From assembly GCF_000372725.1 (NCBI RefSeq), contig NW_005198735.1:13439-35540 (forward strand): DNA of 22,102 nt, written 5' to 3'. The notes under the pieces were generated by a model. That model ran no database searches. It saw only the letters and a list, made by a program, of their open reading frames with translations, and was not told the origin of the DNA. Within the stretch, counting starts at the first letter, position 1, and each line of letters starts with the position of its first letter. Of the stretch, positions 8,449 to 16,848 are shown in pieces. The translations under genes were made by a program, and so were the position numbers. The DNA is from Emiliania huxleyi CCMP1516 (taxonomy: Eukaryota; Haptophyta; Isochrysidales; Noelaerhabdaceae).

Positions 8449-8788
8449 AAGGTAATTTCTCGCAGCTGCGAGACAAGTTTTCTCGGAGCGACAGCCTCAA
8501 AGACAAAAGGGTGGATGGGTGGGGGGCGATTGCGGGCGAGCGCCAGCGCGCCCCAGGAACGGTGGGGTGCCCTCGACCGCGCGTCCGAGTCACTTGGGCG
8601 GACGAGCGAGCGGCACATGGCCCGACAAAGAGAAATCGGAGTCTGGCGACGAGATCGATAAAAGAAGTGCAGCGTTTCCTCTGAGGTGCCTCAGAGGTGC
8701 ACCACACCTCTGAAGGTGTCTTTCAGAGGTGTCCTTCAGGAGCAGAGCTGACGTCAGTCTGTGCGCGCTCCCTCTCTCCTCGTCGAAC
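8449..8788 (+). repeat. 340-bp direct repeat, copy 2
   Basis: Matches 7499-7838 with an offset of 950 bp. The flanks differ on both sides. Confidence 0.95.
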
Positions 8789-8878
8789 CCACCACCATCC
8801 CCTTTCGCCTCCTATCTGTCTTGTGTGTGCCTTGCTGGGGGAACAAACGGCTTCATCGCAAAGCTGCCCCCAGCTTCC

Positions 8879-8969
8879 AGAGGCAGCTGCGACCCCGCCG
8901 AGTAGACGGCGGCACACAGCAGGTGGCGCGGTGTGCCGCCGTCCACTCGCCTGGGTCGCAGCTGCCTCT
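8879..8969. repeat. Long hairpin, 39-bp arms
   Basis: Arms 8879-8917 and 8931-8969 are inverted copies with three mismatches, around a 13-base loop. The outer 17 bp (AGAGGCAGCTGCGACCC) pair perfectly. It lies directly after a 37-bp segment copied from 8356-8392. Confidence 0.9.
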
Positions 8970-9538
8970 GCGCGTCCTGGGGATGTACCTTTGTCGCGCG
9001 CCGGAGACGACTCGCCGCCGCTGAGATCGGAGATCAAGCTCTGACAGGTCGCACGTCGCTCCTTTGACGCCGACGTGACTCACCCGTGCAGATCACATCA
9101 GGACACGGTCTCGACGCGCTCGGTACGACGCCTGCGACCCGTCTCGGGTCAGGTGGCACGACGCTCATCGCGCCTGCCAGCGATGCCGTGCAGGTTGCCA
9201 CGACGAGGTCGAGCACGCTTCTATACGCTCGCCGAGCCTTCCTTTCCATCCCATTAGGCAGCCTGGGAACGGTGGCGGTCAGAGGCAAAGACTACGAGGG
9301 GTGGTGGAACCACATGTCACGGCTACTGCCGGCTCGACCCCACGATAGCCTCCGAAGGCTGACTTTGAGGCACCATCATCGGACGATGTCGACGAGTTGG
9401 GTCGCTCTCGCGGTAGCCAGATGACCTCCCATGCTAGTACCATCGGCTTGGGCCGCAGGAAGCGCGGGGGAGGGCGCTGGGAGCAACACGGAGCTCCGTT
9501 GGACGTTTTCAAGATTAGCGTGTCAGAGTGAAATGGAA
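8970..9538. other. Stretch without a supported gene
   Basis: Short open frames exist on both strands (for example plus 9086-9424, minus 9279-9512) but none has a recognisable motif and they overlap each other. It may be decayed coding sequence. Confidence 0.4.
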
Positions 9539-9926
9539 CTAGCCTTCAAGGCACACGCGTGTGATAGTCTTTGAAGTTTGATAAGGTAAGTAAGGTAAGG
9601 TAAAGTCCTCCTGCTGCGCCATCACCTCGTCAATCAGCTCGCTGATGAGCGTCTTCTCCGGCTTGAGCTCGCCCGGATCCTTGCCCAGCGCCGTCTCGAG
9701 CTTCTCCCGCACCTACGGAGAGCTGAGGGAGGGTGTAGAGGATGTAGAGTGTAGAGCGCTGTAGAGCTGGAGAGCTGGAGAGCGCTGTAGAGCTGTAGAG
9801 CTCTACATCCGCCGCGGGACGAGGCGCCTCCGTTGTAGAGCGATGTAGAGGCGCTCTACAACGTGAAATCTCTACAACAAACTCTACATCATAAGCGGCG
9901 AACGAGGCACGGTCGCTCTCCGACAT
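9539..9926 (-). CDS. Small candidate gene, possible DEK-C-like helix pair
   Basis: Proposed exons 9926-9888 and 9712-9539 (stop TAG at 9541-9539) join in frame to about 70 residues starting MSESDRASFAAYD. Exon 2 is convincing coding sequence: VREKLETALGKDPGELKPEK followed by TLISELIDEVMAQQ. The spacing of hydrophobic residues recalls the second half of a DEK C-terminal or SWIB-N type domain, but this is a weak resemblance. The acceptor is CTCCGTAG|GTGCGG; the donor is uncertain (GT at 9887 or a GC a few bases upstream; both keep frame). The intron is packed with TGTAGAG repeats. More exons upstream are possible. The stop codon lies inside the 9529-9544 inverted-repeat arm. Confidence 0.4.
9713..9887. 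repeat. TGTAGAG-rich intronic repeat
   Basis: TGTAGAG or its complement CTCTACA occurs many times, in both orientations. GGATGTAGAG near 9742 pairs with CTCTACATCC near 9809, so the RNA could fold on itself. Confidence 0.8.
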
Positions 9927-10361
9927 GAGGCGCGTTGCACTTGCCAGTGCTGCCCTGGCCTTCTGTCTGCCCGCCCAATGGGTAGGAGGTGCCTCTGCTG
10001 CTATGGCATGCCTCACGGCTGCGACTGGCCGGCGCCTCGGCGCGTCAGCTCGGCTCGGCGTAGCGATAACATGTGGTGTGTGTGAGTGTGTGTGTCTCAC
10101 TCACTCACTCACTCACTCACTCACTCACTCACTCACTCACTCACTCACTCACTCACTCACTCACTCACTCACTCACACGTGGACGACATGTATTGGCGGC
10201 AAATAAAGGAGTGGGAGTCAAAGAGTGCCGGTCGAAATTAGATTGAAGAAAAACGCCCGCCGTGCTCACGCGAAATTCACTCAGTCACAGTCCCGTTGCG
10301 ACCTACAGTTCGTCCTTTATGACGCGCAACAATTTGCGCCGCTCAAACACTTTGAAAGAAA
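9927..10361. other. Intergenic region with tetranucleotide microsatellite
   Basis: A plus-strand open frame from 9925 begins MRRVALASAALAFCLP, which looks like a signal peptide, but runs into the TCAC microsatellite and is probably chance. It shares a CATG with the start of the minus-strand small gene. The rest (10180-10360) shows nothing recognisable. Confidence 0.4.
10097..10176 (+). repeat. (TCAC)20 microsatellite
   Basis: Twenty uninterrupted TCAC units, preceded by a GT-rich tract. Confidence 0.97.
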
Positions 10362-10964
10362 TCACTGTGTGAGTCGTGATTTCTTGTTGGTTAATAAATG
10401 AATAAAAACACTTTCTGCATTCCAACCACCTCCAACCAAGTCGTCCTTGTGGGCCTTGTTTGCGTCCGCTCCCGCCGCGAGCAGTTTCTCAACCAGCGCG
10501 TCCCTGCCCTTATACGCGGCCGAGTGCAGCGGCGTCACACCGTGCTTGTTGGCCTTTCGATTGGCCTTGTTCACGTCTGCTCCCGCCGCAAGCAGCTTCT
10601 CAACCAGCGCGTCCTCGCCGTAGTACACGGCCCAATACAGCGGCGTCTCACCGTCCTTGTAGGCCTTGTTCACGTCCGCTCCCGCCGCGAGCAGTTTCTC
10701 AACCAGCGCGTCCCTGCCCTTATACGCGGCCGAGTGCAGCGGCGTCTCACCGTCCTTGTTGGCCTTGTTCACGTCCGCTCCCGCCGCAAGCAGCTTCTGA
10801 ACCACCGCGTCGTAGCCTTTGCGCGCGGCCCAGAACAGCGGCGTCATACCCGACTCGTCGGCCTTGTTTGCGTCTGCTCCCGCCGCAAGCAGCTTCTCAA
10901 CCTGCACGTGATCGCCGTGCCTTGCATAATACAGGAGGTCGTCTGCTTCCGAAGATGCCAGGAC
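10362..10964 (-). CDS. Ankyrin-repeat protein with homogenised repeats
   Basis: About 200 residues with five or six ankyrin repeats built on VEKLLAAGADVNKA and DGETPLHSAAYKGRDAL. Units are very similar in DNA: 10463-10536 and 10673-10746 are identical over 74 bp, a sign of recent duplication or gene conversion. One linker carries an extra NRKANKHG insertion. The frame stays open to 11060 but has no ATG upstream of the repeats, so the start is probably in an unseen exon; a possible acceptor is TTTGTGTCAG just before 10963. The residues before the repeats (ACLVFVSVLASSEA) look like a signal peptide or anchor core. The last residues and stop are encoded by the hairpin repeat at 10359-10392. Its partner is unknown. 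Confidence 0.7.
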   Translation of the reverse strand, partial: VLASSEADDLLYYARHGDHVQVEKLLAAGADANKADESGMTPLFWAARKGYDAVVQKLLAAGADVNKANKDGETPLHSAAYKGRDALVEKLLAAGADVNKAYKDGETPLYWAVYYGEDALVEKLLAAGADVNKANRKANKHGVTPLHSAAYKGRDALVEKLLAAGADANKAHKDDLVGGGWNAESVFIHLLTNKKSRLTQ

Positions 10965-11443
10965 TGACACAAACACCAGGCAGGCACGGACATCACCCAC
11001 ATTAAACACGAGAAGCGTTCGCAACAGGGCGCCGTTCACGCCGTTCACACAAAAGCACAACCCCGAAATTTCGCACGTTCACGACGAAGTTTCAAACAAT
11101 CGCAAACGTGACAGACCTGTATTTACTCGGCACGCCCGCCGCGGTGGCGGTGCCGCGATGAACGGATGAAGATGGAGGCATAGACGGTAGGCCGGTCGGA
11201 GACCCCATGTTATTAAATTTTTAAGTTTAAGCGCAGACCTCGAGACTTGAATGCAAGCATGTTCAGGCCATCTAGAGTGCCGAGCAACATCGCACCGGTT
11301 CGATTCGCGCATCACGGCCGCGCAAACTGGCTGCACTGCGGCGCGAGGCTCAGCGGGGCGTCCGGACCACTGACTCGGGCGATACCTGTCCGAATAGGAG
11401 CTCGAACCCAGTCATGAAAAAAGAAAACGGACACGGAGGTGGA
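10965..11443. other. Stretch upstream of ankyrin gene, start exon not found
   Basis: This should contain the 5' part of the ankyrin gene, but I cannot place a start exon. Short open frames on both strands are unconvincing. A GGTTCGATTCG motif near 11295 resembles a tRNA T-loop, but no tRNA cloverleaf was found. Confidence 0.35.
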
Positions 11444-12316
11444 TCATGGGAGACGTACAGGGCTCAGGGGGCACCACGGGGGCGGCGACCACCATTCTTG
11501 CAGCTTTTGCAATCGACTCTTCTCCTTGCCCATCACGCGGCTGCCAATCTTGGACAGCACCCCCTCCTCCTTCTTCTGCCCGCAGACCTTGCCGCAGACC
11601 TTGCCGTACGCGCTGCTGACGGCCGGCGAAGCCTTTGCCCACAGCTTGCGGAGCAGCTCTCGCGAGGCGACAAGCAGCGCGGCCACGAGGAGAGGCACGA
11701 TCGTAAACTGGTCAAACTGGGCGGATTCCGGCGTGAGCCAGCGCGCGTAGCGCGAGTCGGCCGGGACTAGGGCGAGGTAGGTGAAGCCGAGCGTGAAGAA
11801 GAAGGCTCCGAGGAGCGCAGTCGCCGCCGGTATGATCTTTGCACGCAGGTACAGCCCCAGCACGCCGCCACCCACTGCGCCGACCAGGAGGAGCTCGAGG
11901 AGGAAGAGCTTGATAATCGTGTACACATAGAAACCAGCGACACCACCGACGCAAAGGCCGAGCAGAAAGAAGGCGGCCCACGGGCTCGTGCGGACACGCA
12001 GGCCGCACGCCACGCCGACCACCAGCGGCGGCAGTGCCTGCAAGGTGCAGTCCAGTCTGGCATCAAAAGCCTCGAGGATGCCAGAGATCGCGGCTGAGGT
12101 GATTGCGCTTCCGCACACAAAACCAATCGTGAAGAGGATGGTTGCGTTGAGCTCGTCGCCGTGCACCAGAAAGAGGAGGCCGACCGACATCATCAGCAGG
12201 TCGAACAGCACCGCGCCAAACGAATTTGGGTACGCGAAGTCTTCACTCAGCTCCAGGCCGCTCTGCGCTGCGGACCACGGGAGGAATCGGTCGAGCAGGC
12301 AATCGCCTCCACCCAT
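11444..12316 (-). CDS. Seven-helix membrane protein, TMEM198/DUF4203-like
   Basis: Single frame of 290 residues from ATG 12316; the open frame extends further upstream only with non-ATG codons. Hydrophobic helices fall at about residues 34-52, 58-80, 92-108, 112-134, 136-157, 162-184 and 204-221. Gly-rich helices such as LLGLCVGGVAGFYVY and LLLVGAVGGGVLGLYL, and the pattern of a short first pair then repeated Gly-rich spans, match the DUF4203/TMEM198 family. The cytosolic-looking tail is basic (GKVCGKVCGQKK, GKEKSRLQKLQEWW). TMEM198 in animals is linked to Wnt co-receptor phosphorylation; no such role can be assumed here. No introns are needed. Confidence 0.6.
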   Translation of the reverse strand: MGGGDCLLDRFLPWSAAQSGLELSEDFAYPNSFGAVLFDLLMMSVGLLFLVHGDELNATILFTIGFVCGSAITSAAISGILEAFDARLDCTLQALPPLVVGVACGLRVRTSPWAAFFLLGLCVGGVAGFYVYTIIKLFLLELLLVGAVGGGVLGLYLRAKIIPAATALLGAFFFTLGFTYLALVPADSRYARWLTPESAQFDQFTIVPLLVAALLVASRELLRKLWAKASPAVSSAYGKVCGKVCGQKKEEGVLSKIGSRVMGKEKSRLQKLQEWWSPPPWCPLSPVRLP

Positions 12317-12584
12317 ATGAGCGCGGCCCGCGCGATGCCTGGAGGCGCGTGAAAGAGGTTCCTTTCCGCCCCCCCTCAGGCGCGCGCGAGACACAGGACC
12401 GGCCCCAGCTTCGGGCGGGAGGGCGGAGTGGGGCTGAGAAGTGGGCGCCACAACCGAAATGGAAAATTCTTTTTGCGTTGCAATTCTTTTCTCTCGTTAA
12501 ATTTTTTTCTCGCCTTCTGGACTGCGTTGCGTTTTTTCTCACACCACGTGCCTCTGGACCTCCGTTCACGTGCACGAGCTTCTT
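12317..12584. other. Upstream region of TMEM198-like gene
   Basis: Contains the likely promoter of the TMEM198-like gene and a CGGCCCCAGCTTCGG segment also present near 4981. A T-rich, AT-rich patch lies at about 12460-12530. Confidence 0.4.
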
Positions 12585-12735
12585 GAGCCACCCACCAACC
12601 CACCCACCTCACGGCCCGGCTGAGGCTTGGAACCACCCACCCACCCCCAGCCCCACCCACCTCACGGGGGCCCGGCTGATGAGGCGAGGAAACCCACCCA
12701 CACCGACCGACCCACCCCCACCACCCAACCAACCG
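12585..12735. repeat. CCCACC-rich low-complexity tract
   Basis: Two longer units share CCCACCCACCTCACGG and CCCGGCTGA, each followed by more CCCACC runs. It is not coding in any convincing frame. Confidence 0.8.
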
Positions 12736-12796
12736 TCCCGGCCACGGAAGACACAAGCAAGGTAGCAGCCTCGCGCGCCTTATACAGCACAGCCAA

Positions 12797-13019
12797 GGGT
12801 TAGGGTTAGGGTTAGGGTTGGGTTAGTTAGGGTCAGAGAGTTCAAGCCGTTGTGCAGCTCCTAAGAACGGGCCGCTTCGGGTCGGAATGGAGGAACCAGC
12901 GGTCCGTTGACACGAGCTCTCCGGTGACCATGCTCCGAGTTCTTCCGGTTAGGGTTAGGGTTAGTAGGGTCAGGGTTAGGGTTAGGGTTAGGGTTAGGCG
13001 TTAGGGTTAGGGTTAGGGT
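12797..13019 (+). repeat. Interstitial telomere-type repeats, two blocks
   Basis: Blocks at 12797-12834 and 12947-13019 consist of GGGTTA units with some variants (GGGTTGGGTTAGTTAGGG, TTAGTAGGGTCAGGG). Both have the same orientation. TTAGGG is the telomere repeat of many eukaryotes, including haptophytes. The 112 bp between have no recognised feature. Confidence 0.9.
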
Positions 13020-13769
13020 GTGGGGTAGGTTGTTGTCGTCGCGCCGATAAGACAGAGACACGGGCAGCCAGACGCACCAGAGCATGGTTGGGCGGGTGAG
13101 CCGCCATCTTGGACTGTGAGGCGAGTATTTGCAACCGGGAGCTCGCCGCCGCCCCTACACCGCCGCCGCCGCCCTCCCGAGGGCAGGAGATAATAACCAA
13201 CGGCCGCCTCGTCGTCGAGCTCGGCGGAGACGATGGTCGCCTCGCGTTTGAACCCCTCGAGCTGCTAGAGCGGCGTCGCACTCGTCGAGCGTAACAGCAG
13301 CCCGCCCTCGGATGACTTGTTGAGCGCGCCGTAAGCCGCCCCCGTAAGGCACGAGGCAGCCATCGGGGAGCGCGCTCTCGGTCAGCTGGTGCCGTCGCGT
13401 GGGTACGGTGCGAGGAACGACAATCGACATGCTGTGGCAATGACGAGAGGTGTGCCTCAAAGATTGGCCTGTCCAAGGGTTTCCTCTCGCACCCTACCTC
13501 GCTACCTGGTTTCCTTTACGTGTGTTTCCTCAGTTCCTGCTAGTTTCCCTAGAGCACCCTCTAGTTTCCCGGGGAAACTCCGTGGAAATCATCAATTCCC
13601 CGGGCTCTGAGCCGAGTCTGAGGCTGGTTTGGGCCCCAAATCAGCCAAATCGGCAAAATACCGGGGTATTTTGCGGGTATGTATGTAACTGTAGAGAGGA
13701 GACTCGGTTTGGGGAGGGCGCGAATGGGAGACTTTTCGGCGGGCGAAATGCGGCGGTTTGGATGCGTCC
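13020..13769. other. Stretch with possible coding fragments, none supported as a gene
   Basis: On the minus strand, MAASCLTGAAYGALNKSSE (from 13363) and GFKREATIVSAELDDEAAV (about 13255-13199) read like coding pieces, but no valid donor and acceptor join them in frame. From 13476 to 13600 GTTTCC recurs about six times. The rest is unexplained. Confidence 0.3.
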
Positions 13770-14096
13770 TTGCGACGGTGTGTCATTCACTTTATGCAAC
13801 CGTTGCATATCCGGATATGCAACGGTGGCATAAAGTGAATGACACACCGTCGCAAAACTGCATTCCTGGCTCGTGCGGAGATGCATACGGTTTGGGTACC
13901 GGCCGATAGCAGGTGAACGCTAAGGTGGGTTTCGAACCAATGACAACGCCCGCCTGGGTTTTTTGCGCCGAGTCGAACTGCGGGATTCGAACTCGAGACC
14001 CAATGCAGTTTTGCGACGGTGTGTCATTCACTTTTTATGCCACCGTTGCATATCCGGATATGCAACGGTGGCATAAAGTGAATGACACACCGTCGC
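13770..14096. mobile_element. Foldback element with palindromic ends
   Basis: Palindrome 1 (13770-13855) has 43-bp arms that meet without spacer at CC|GG, with one mismatch. Palindrome 2 (14013-14096) has the same sequence with two extra T. The inner edges, GCAAAACTGCATT after palindrome 1 and AATGCAGTTTTGC before palindrome 2, are inverted copies, so the whole unit has inverted ends. The interior carries two minus-strand motifs close to the tRNA B box (GGTTCGAAACC near 13928-13938 and AGTTCGAATCC near 13983-13993). No transposase is encoded; it would be a non-autonomous element, perhaps tRNA-derived. Confidence 0.75.
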
Positions 14097-14237
14097 AGTC
14101 CTCTTGTGGGACGACCTGTTGGGACGAAGTTGTGCCCTTTTTTATGCCCGCCCCCCGCCCCCAGGAAGTGAAAGGCGGCAACACAACTTCAATAAACAGA
14201 GCAGACAAACCAAGGGCGGCGCAACGGGGGTGTCATT

Positions 14238-15636
14238 TTATTCAAAGGCCAGCGCGTGGAGCCACTGGCCCCACTGGCCGGGCATCAGATGCTCGCACGT
14301 CTGCTGCGGGGTCTGCATCCCGCGGGCCCGCTCGTGCTGCTTCTTCACGCACCGCGCAATCAGGCGGCAGACCGACTCCGACCTTGTCCGGCACCACTCG
14401 TCGTACATGGCGGGCAGCCGCTCCTTGAGCGACTCGAGGCGGCTCAGCGGGTGGCTCTCAACAGGCGCGCTCTCGCCGAGCAGCGGCCGCGCGAAGACGG
14501 TCTTCTGCGTGCCGAGGTAGCTCTTCGACTGCGCCCCGTTCCGGCTCCCCTCCGAGACCAGAGGCCGGTGCGGCAGCTCGGCTCGGCAGAAGACCACGTT
14601 GCCCGGCTTGTCGTGCCGCTGCCTCTCCTTTGGCGGCGCCGCGCGCTGCAGCCCGTGGTGCCGCGCCGGCCCCCCCGGGAGCTGCCGCGCGGGGGCAGCG
14701 TCGGCGCGTGGCGCGTGGCACGGGGGCGGGCCCGAGCTGCTAGCCCCTCCCCTCGGGCGCGCGGCCTCCGCCGCCGGAGCGCTCCGCCCCTCGTCGTGCC
14801 GCGGCGCCTCCTCGTCGGGCAGCTCCCCGTCGGAGAGGTGGCCCCCGGAGGCGCCGCCCGGCTGCGGGGGAGGCTGTGCCGGGGCCTCGGGAGGCTCCCC
14901 TCCCTCACCCACGCGCGGCTTGCTTGACTGCCCGCAATCGAGCGGCGCGTCCGCCCTCCTCTTTGTGGCGTGCAGCTCGCCCTCCTCGGCCCCGCGGTGC
15001 CGCCGGGTCTTGGGCACGTGCTTGTCCTGCGTGCAGCGCGGGACGAGAGAGGTGAACGGCGCCGGGGGGGGGGGGGGGGGGTGGGAGCACCGGGCGGGCC
15101 GAGCGGGCACATGAGGGGAGCACCTCATTCATCATGCTCACGACCGCTCGCTGCATCTGCGTGTCCGAGAGGTCTGGGGGCGCAAATGGCCGGAGCGCCC
15201 CGACCGGCACCCAGCGGCCCTCGTGGCCATCGGCGCCGCACGCGCGACTGTGGCATCGCACACGCACTGTCGCCTGCGTGGGAGAGTGCTCGAGCCGGAG
15301 CGTGCTGCCGCCCTCTCCAACCAATGGGATTGCCTCCACTTTGGTGTCGTCAAATTCGCCGACAATGTAGGCGTGCATGTGCTTCAGATAGGCCATGCGC
15401 CCGCGGCGATTCGACGGGAGCCACTCTTGCAGCACCCCGAGCGCCTGCGAGACGTTGGTGAAGTGCATGCCAGCGTTGCAGCCCGGCGGCTTGTGCAGGA
15501 CGGTGACCGTGTCGAGCAGCCACATCCGCGGCTCGTTGACCTGCAGGACGACGAGCGGCTCCTCCGACCCCTCCGCGAAGAGCGAGAGGATGAGTGGCGC
15601 CTCGTCGCAACTGGAATCGGAAATTAGGCGGACCAT
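14238..15636 (-). CDS. Unrecognised two-exon protein
   Basis: Exons 15636-15124 and 15026-14238 join in frame (phase 0) to about 433 residues. The intron (15123-15027, GT-AG) contains a run of 18 C on the coding strand. The first 170 residues look like a folded domain (LLDTVTVLHKPPGCNAGMHF, LKHMHAYIVGEFDDTKVEAI, RWVPVGALRPFAPPD). The middle is disordered, rich in Pro, Ala, Glu and Arg. The C terminus returns to ordered sequence (MYDEWCRTRSESVCRLIARC). I do not recognise the family. The frame is open upstream of the ATG to about 15975, so extra 5' exons are possible. Confidence 0.6.
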
Positions 15637-16014
15637 TGTCCGTCTCGAATTGCCCGGCGCAGAGCACCTCGCCGGGCGCGAAAAAACAAAAATAACACCG
15701 CCCCCCGCGAGCGTGGAATAGGACCGCCGCAGGAGCAGGAGAGCCCCACCTGTCCCCCTGATCGTTCTTCCAAAATCCTGCTCGTGCAGGTGGGGACCCT
15801 GTCCTCGTCCCATCCCTCGTTTGGCGTGTCTGTTTTCTTTCTTTCTTTTAGGACCGCCGCAAGCGGCGTGGCGTGGAGCGGTTGAGCGTCCCTCCGGGGG
15901 CCCCTCTGCGCCGGGGAGGCGTTGTTGGCGGCTAGGACGCAAGCGTCCGTCGCCGTTTTCAAACTCGGGGCCCACTCCGCTACGCTCCGACCCGAATTTG
16001 GAGGGCCATGAAAT
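15637..16014. other. Upstream region of unrecognised gene
   Basis: No gene supported. TAGGACCGCCGCA occurs at about 15719 and 15850. CCCCACCTG near 15745 and CAGGTGGGG near 15787 form an inverted pair. A CTTT-rich tract lies just before the second TAGGACCGCCGCA. Confidence 0.4.
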
Positions 16015-16509
16015 TTAAGGTGTTGCTGCGCAAAAGGGGTGGCGCGCGGGCGCGCGCGGCGGCGGGCGTCGAGCGCGGAGCGGCAAACACAATGACGTCG
16101 GAAAGCTCTGCATCAAGTATACAGTAGGCGCCAGGACGCGTGTGAGCACGTCGACGTCGAGCTCGAGCTGCTTGAGGGCGGAGAGATACGCCTGGGAGGG
16201 CGGTGAGGTGGCGGGGCTGGGCTGGGCGCGAGGCGAGAGGATGACTCGATCGCCGTCGCTGCTACCGCCCTCTCCGCCGCCCTCGAAGGCGCCACCAGCA
16301 TTACGGCCGCCTTCATATCTCACTGATGCTGCCACCAACGCCACTTCCTCGATTCTGTGCCGCTGCAGCGGCGAGGCGCCGTCGCCACGATCGCCGCCAG
16401 CGCTGCTGACAGCCTCGGAGCGTCGCCGTGGCCGCGTTCTGGTCTGCCCACGCTTCCCTAAAATGTCTAGGACGAGCTCAGAGGCTAAGGGCGCATCCTG
16501 TGGGACCAT
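16015..16509 (-). CDS. Hypothetical protein or exon
   Basis: Open frame of 164 residues from ATG 16509. The central part (HRIEEVALVAASVRYEGG and YLSALKQLELDVDVLTRVLA) has coding character with a short amphipathic helix. The C-terminal 30 residues are Arg/Pro-rich and may be read-through of an intron or UTR. The family is not recognised. Confidence 0.35.
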   Translation of the reverse strand: MVPQDAPLASELVLDILGKRGQTRTRPRRRSEAVSSAGGDRGDGASPLQRHRIEEVALVAASVRYEGGRNAGGAFEGGGEGGSSDGDRVILSPRAQPSPATSPPSQAYLSALKQLELDVDVLTRVLAPTVYLMQSFPTSLCLPLRARRPPPRAPARHPFCAATP

Positions 16510-16848
16510 CTAGCTCTACTGGGTCCGCGACGGCGGTCGGCGCACCCCCGTCTCGAACGTGTGTGCTCTCTGTCTGTCTGTCAGCTGTTTCGGCTAAGTC
16601 GTTTTGTACCGGATTTCAATGTTAGTGGCAAAACCGCGGAACCGAAAATGGCGTTTAATTTCGCGCACCTGCTGTCCTCCGCCTGCGGCGGCGCTCCGCG
16701 CCGCTTGGGGCGCCTGCGGCGCCCCTGGGCGCGCTGCGCGCGCCTCTGTAAACCGCCGTGTACCAGCAAGCACCGAAAAAAAGTGCCTGTTTTCCCGGGC
16801 GGCCGAGGAAAACAGCAGCGTGCGTGGAGAGATTCAATGCTCTAAATT
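16510..16848. other. Intergenic region downstream of helicase
   Basis: Holds GC-rich palindromic patches (GGCGCCTGCGGCGCC near 16708, GCGGCGGCGCTCCGCGCCGC near 16686) and no supported gene. Confidence 0.4.

Noticed and set aside
7499..8788. LTR retrotransposon
   Set aside because: The direct repeats lack TG...CA ends, a target duplication, a primer-binding site and any reverse transcriptase or gag motif.
9925..10206. Secreted peptide starting MRRVALASAALAFCLP
   Set aside because: The signal-peptide look is plausible, but most of the remainder is translated microsatellite and there is no other support.
11290..11310. tRNA T-loop near 11295
   Set aside because: No cloverleaf can be drawn with the neighbouring sequence.
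13199..13363. Two-exon gene joining MAASCLTGAAYGALNKSSE to GFKREATIVSAELDD
   Set aside because: No GT/GC donor and AG acceptor pair joins the pieces in the needed phase.
13913..14000. tRNA genes
   Set aside because: T-loop-like motifs exist on the minus strand, but no acceptor stem, anticodon arm or A box fits around them.
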